A stretch of DNA of 43,726 bases from an uncultured Lachnospiraceae bacterium (GTDB lineage: Bacteria > Bacillota > Clostridia > Lachnospirales > Lachnospiraceae): the NCBI GenBank assembly GCA_910586755.1, contig CAJUJM010000002.1:1-43726 (forward strand), written 5' to 3'. A model generated the notes under the pieces. It worked only from the letters and a program-made list of their open reading frames with translations, was not told where the DNA came from and ran no database searches. Positions 40,878-43,726 of this stretch are shown piece after piece; the stretch's first letter is position 1; every line of letters starts with the position of its first letter. The position numbers were made by a program, and so were the translations under genes.

Positions 40878-41756
40878 ATGAAACAAAAAAAGACGCCGGT
40901 ATTTGATATTATCAATAATACAATCCTTCTGCTGGTGGCCCTGGTGTGCATCTATCCTTTCCTGTACGTTTTCTTTGTGGCCTGCAGCAACGGAACCTAT
41001 CTTCAGAGGGGAGAAGTCAGTTTTCTCCCCAAGGGGTTTAACTTTGAAGCCTTTAAATACATCATGAACAACAGTAAGTTCAACGTATGGACCGGACTGA
41101 AAAATTCCTTTTTATATACCTTTGGAGGAACGGTGGTTGCCGTACTGACCACCTATGTAACGGCTTATGCCCTTTCTAGGGACAGGCTTAAGGGGCGGTA
41201 TTTCCTGATGGGCGCATTTATCATTACCTGGGTATTTGACGCCGGTATTATTCCTCAGTACATTGTATTTAACAAGCTGGGATTTATTGACAATCCGTGG
41301 GTAATGATTATCCCCGGCGCTATCAACACACAGTTTTTGATTATTACCAAGACCTTTATTGAGGGAATTCCCAAGGAACTGGATGAAGCGGCGGTTGTAG
41401 ACGGAGCAAATGACTGGACGATTTTGACAAGGTTGTATTTCCCGCTGTCAAAAACCATATTGGCAACCATCGGCACCTTTTACGCCGTGTCCATCTGGAA
41501 CCAGTATCTGCTTCCCCAGATTTACCTGAAATCTGACAGCTTAAAAGTAATTCAGCAGGTATTAAAAGATGTGGTTATCGCAGACGCAGGAACCAGTACG
41601 GCCTTTAAGAATGTTATGATCAACGGAATTACCTTAAACCAGCAGAACTTAAAATCAGCAGCTATTTTCATATCCATGCTCCCCATTGTCCTGGTTTATC
41701 CTTTTGTACAGAAGTACTTTAAAAAGGGTATCATGGTTGGCGCAGTGAAAGGCTGA
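40878..41756 (+). CDS. Sugar ABC transporter permease (YtcP type)
   Basis: A 292-residue CUT1-type permease with six predicted helices (LLVALVCIYPFLYVFFVAC, TFGGTVVAVLTTYVTAYAL). It has the ATPase-contact loop KELDEAAVVDGANDWTILTR and the YtcP-like end VYPFVQKYFKKGIMVGAVKG. GAAGAGGA precedes the ATG. It is the partner of the LplB-type permease in importing the ligand of the binding protein. Confidence 0.93.
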   Translation: MKQKKTPVFDIINNTILLLVALVCIYPFLYVFFVACSNGTYLQRGEVSFLPKGFNFEAFKYIMNNSKFNVWTGLKNSFLYTFGGTVVAVLTTYVTAYALSRDRLKGRYFLMGAFIITWVFDAGIIPQYIVFNKLGFIDNPWVMIIPGAINTQFLIITKTFIEGIPKELDEAAVVDGANDWTILTRLYFPLSKTILATIGTFYAVSIWNQYLLPQIYLKSDSLKVIQQVLKDVVIADAGTSTAFKNVMINGITLNQQNLKSAAIFISMLPIVLVYPFVQKYFKKGIMVGAVKG

Positions 41757-41774
41757 TGAAAGCGAGGATCAATA

Positions 41775-42944
41775 ATGAGAAATTATATCGAGTTAAACGG
41801 GATGGAAAAGGACGGCCGTCTGTACCACAATGGTTTACTGGATACCGTAGAGTCGCTGCTTCCCAACCAGTATGACAGTGTACACGCCGTGGATCTTCTG
41901 GAGCTGCAAAACGGCGATCTGCTGGCCTGCTGGTTTGCAGGGAGCAATGAGGGAAATGCAGATATCAGCATTGCCCTTTCCCGGCTAAAAGCAGGGGAGA
42001 GCGCCTGGAGCAGGGATGAGATTGTTTCCGACGATCCTTCCCGCTCCGAACAGAATCCCTCTCTTTTTCAGGCGCCGAATGGAGAAATCTGGCTGATGTA
42101 TACGGCTCAGGTTTCCCGGACGCCGGAGAACAGCCCCGCCTGGAACCTGCAGTACACGGCAGAAATCCGCCGGAAAATTTCTAAGGATAACGGCTATACC
42201 TGGGGTCCTACAGAAACCATGTTTTCCCGCCCCGGTTCCTTCTGCCGTCAGAAAATACAGATTCTGTCCAGCGGAAGATGGGTATTTGGAAACTGGATCT
42301 GTTTTCCCGACGATACAAGAAACGGAAGCGATATCACGGTAGTGCAGATTTCGGATGACCAGGGGAAAACCTGGCGGGAAGTGGAAATTCCGGACAGCGC
42401 AGGCCGGGTACATGCTAATTTGATTGAAACAGAACCGGGAAAACTGACGGCCCTGTTTCGGAGCCGGTTTGCCGATTATATTTATATTGCTTACAGCGAG
42501 GATGATGGAGACACCTGGAGCAGCCCGGTTCCAACCTGCCTTCCCAATAATAACTCTTCCATCTCCGCAATAAAGCTTCAAAGCGGCAGTCTGGCGGTTA
42601 TCTACAATGCGGTAAAATATAATGATAATACCGAAAAAACCGTGTGGCCGGATCAGCGCTGTCCTGTTACCTTTGCCATTTCCGATGACGGAGGAAAGAC
42701 ATGGCCTTATAAGCGGGTAGTGGAATTCGGCGAAGGCTTTGTGGGAACGTTTAACGATATCAACAACCGCCGGTATGAATATCCGGTAATGATGCAGTCA
42801 AGGGACGGAAAAATCCACGCTGCCTACAGCTATGGGAACCGCAGCTGTATGAAATATGTATGTGTGGATGAAGCCTGGATCCGGGGAGAGAAAATGCTTC
42901 CCGGGGCAGAAGGGGATCCGAAGATGCCATGTCAAAGAGGATAA
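41775..42944 (+). CDS. Cytoplasmic Asp-box (BNR/sialidase-fold) beta-propeller protein
   Basis: A 389-residue protein without signal peptide. Four Asp-box motifs (S-x-D-x-G-x-T-W) are regularly placed: SKDNGYTW (136-143), SDDQGKTW (193-200), SEDDGDTW (241-248), SDDGGKTW (303-310). They predict a sialidase-like six- or seven-bladed propeller (BNR_2 group). The family includes exo-sialidases, but also rhamnosidases and lyases acting on uronate sugars, so the substrate is open. As the last gene after an importer, it should act on the imported ligand inside the cell and feed the kinase, lyase and dehydrogenases. GCGAGGA precedes the ATG. Confidence 0.85.
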   Translation: MRNYIELNGMEKDGRLYHNGLLDTVESLLPNQYDSVHAVDLLELQNGDLLACWFAGSNEGNADISIALSRLKAGESAWSRDEIVSDDPSRSEQNPSLFQAPNGEIWLMYTAQVSRTPENSPAWNLQYTAEIRRKISKDNGYTWGPTETMFSRPGSFCRQKIQILSSGRWVFGNWICFPDDTRNGSDITVVQISDDQGKTWREVEIPDSAGRVHANLIETEPGKLTALFRSRFADYIYIAYSEDDGDTWSSPVPTCLPNNNSSISAIKLQSGSLAVIYNAVKYNDNTEKTVWPDQRCPVTFAISDDGGKTWPYKRVVEFGEGFVGTFNDINNRRYEYPVMMQSRDGKIHAAYSYGNRSCMKYVCVDEAWIRGEKMLPGAEGDPKMPCQRG

Positions 42945-42997
42945 ATAAGTAACCGTTGAGGCGGCGGCTGTCCTGAAATAGATAGTTCTAAATAAGG

Positions 42998-43031
42998 GAT
43001 GAGATGACGGATATGCGCCATCTCATCTTTT
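42998..43031 (+). terminator. Terminator of the acid-sugar operon
   Basis: GATGAGATG (42998-43006) pairs with CATCTCATC (43019-43027), followed by TTTTG, 54 bases after the last stop. Confidence 0.75.
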
Positions 43032-43136
43032 GTATAATAGATCGTTTCGTTATATTATTAGATAGCGCAAAGAATCCCTTTTCTTTGTTTTAAATTTGGT
43101 ACAATAAAGATATAGCAAGGAACGGAGGTGCAAATT

Positions 43137-43406
43137 ATGATGTATCCTTATATGACATTAGCTGACGAAACAGAAATTGTACATTCCCAGATGATAGAGA
43201 AAGACGGGCAGCAGAGTATTGTTGTAAATTTTGAACGCCCTACAGAAAATAGATTTGATTCTGCAAGATGTACGCTTCCAGAATATAAGTGGCTGGAAAT
43301 CAGGGGATATTCGGATGAAGAGGTGGAGCTGTTTGAAAAATTGCTACACAGCAATGCACACTTGATTTTTAAGTATGCCGCAAATGGAGGAGTTCAGATT
43401 GCCTAG
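43137..43406 (+). CDS. Small conserved-looking protein of unknown function
   Basis: An 89-residue soluble acidic protein (MMYPYMTLADETEIVHSQMI, VNFERPTENRFDSARCTLP, HLIFKYAANGGVQIA). It resembles short proteins I have seen in many gut Firmicutes, without known function. GGAGG lies 8 bases before ATG 43137, and a TGGTACAAT extended -10-like box lies at 43097-43105. Its stop codon TAG lies in the first bases of the inverted-repeat element, so the last codons adjoin the insertion site. The original C-terminus may differ by a few residues. Confidence 0.65.
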   Translation: MMYPYMTLADETEIVHSQMIEKDGQQSIVVNFERPTENRFDSARCTLPEYKWLEIRGYSDEEVELFEKLLHSNAHLIFKYAANGGVQIA

Positions 43407-43567
43407 TGTACTGTACCGTTCACGTTTCGCAAAATGACTTGTCTGAATTTCCATCTGCTGCGTTGGCTTCACTCAACGATGCCACCGCATCGCCTCGTTC
43501 AGCCGCCTTGCAGTCTGAAAATCCATCCTGCGTCATTTTGCTGAAAGTGAATGGTACAGCACACTAG
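43403..43567. mobile_element. 165-bp MITE-like element with long terminal inverted repeats
   Basis: CTAGTGTACTGTACC... (43403-43438) is the inverted repeat of 43532-43567 at 31 of 36 positions. The repeat continues imperfectly inward (ATTTCCATCTGC against ATTTTCAGACTGC), so the whole element could fold into one long hairpin. CTAG at both outer ends fits a 4-base YTAR-type target duplication as made by IS5-group transposases. No coding capacity is present. Confidence 0.75.
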
Positions 43568-43726
43568 CTTATTTATGGTTAATGGGTGGATTGTGAAAGA
43601 GGGAGACTGTGTTAATATAAACAGCCCCTTGTGTTTAGAACCATAATCTATGGTATTAAAACAGAATAAAAATTGACATGGCATATCTGCAAAATCTGAA
43701 CAGAATATAATGATAAAGAGGATGGA
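43568..43726. other. Terminal 159 bases without a recognised gene
   Basis: TTGACA (43673-43678) and TATAAT (43706-43711) are present but 27 bases apart, too far for one promoter. They may belong to different signals for a gene beyond the window. Confidence 0.3.

Noticed and set aside
43673..43711. TTGACA ... TATAAT as one promoter
   Set aside because: The 27-base spacing is incompatible with a single sigma-A promoter.

Overview
The window looks like chromosomal DNA of an anaerobic Clostridia member, most likely Lachnospiraceae. The support is strong AGGAGG-type ribosome binding sites, near-consensus sigma-A promoters, Gram-positive lipoprotein boxes, a rex gene beside a YdiF-type ABC-F gene, a choline-binding-repeat GH25 lysozyme, and LplB/YtcP-type sugar permeases without their own ATPase. 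No rRNA, tRNA or CRISPR array was seen. All identifications come from reading protein motifs; no database search was run.

Region 1 (1-6450): the tail of an unidentified gene, then a MerR-family regulator divergent from a four-gene operon: MalY/PatB-type lyase, M24 peptidase-like enzyme, SLC13-type permease, and a second MalY-like protein with an altered active site. This looks like an import-and-cleavage cassette for an amino-acid or peptide conjugate; the substrate is unknown. A clear terminator closes it.

Region 2 (6490-25430): mostly core genes. It starts with a small coiled-coil protein built on 21-bp tandem repeats. Then come a YigZ/IMPACT protein, typA, a double OB-fold SSB-like protein, a CobO/BtuR-like P-loop protein, dapA-dapB behind a promoter and a terminator-like leader hairpin, a lipoprotein and small membrane proteins. 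An ABC-F ATPase diverges from rex-nnr-alr-mazF. A CorC-type CBS protein, a MATE exporter, a lipoprotein and yebC follow. The alr gene carries a 108-bp in-frame N-terminal insertion resembling a dispersed repeat also found at 22033-22058.

Region 3 (25440-29630): accessory. A hairpin resembling an IS200/IS605 end, an unknown ORF and a complex palindromic region precede a flavin-binding split-barrel protein and an HxlR regulator. These are followed by a GH25 lysozyme-like protein that lacks two expected acidic residues, and on the minus strand by a YhcH/NanQ-type protein and a Na+/Ca2+ exchanger.

Region 4 (29737-43031): the most interesting part. A PrpR-N regulator with a degenerate AAA domain (no GAFTGA, no acidic Walker B) is followed by a GLUG-repeat/LysM surface protein. 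After these comes an eight-gene operon: DUF1537 acid-sugar kinase, Fe-alcohol dehydrogenase, DapA-family lyase, PdxA2-type dehydrogenase, solute-binding lipoprotein, two permeases, and a cytoplasmic Asp-box (BNR/sialidase-fold) protein. Palindromes of form TTTYA-N3-TRAAA lie at the regulator's own promoter and twice in front of the operon. This suggests a regulator-operon pair for an uncharacterised acid-sugar or glycan catabolic pathway.

Region 5 (43137-43726): a small conserved-looking unknown protein whose stop codon falls in the left end of a 165-bp MITE-like inverted-repeat element, then about 160 bp with nothing firm.
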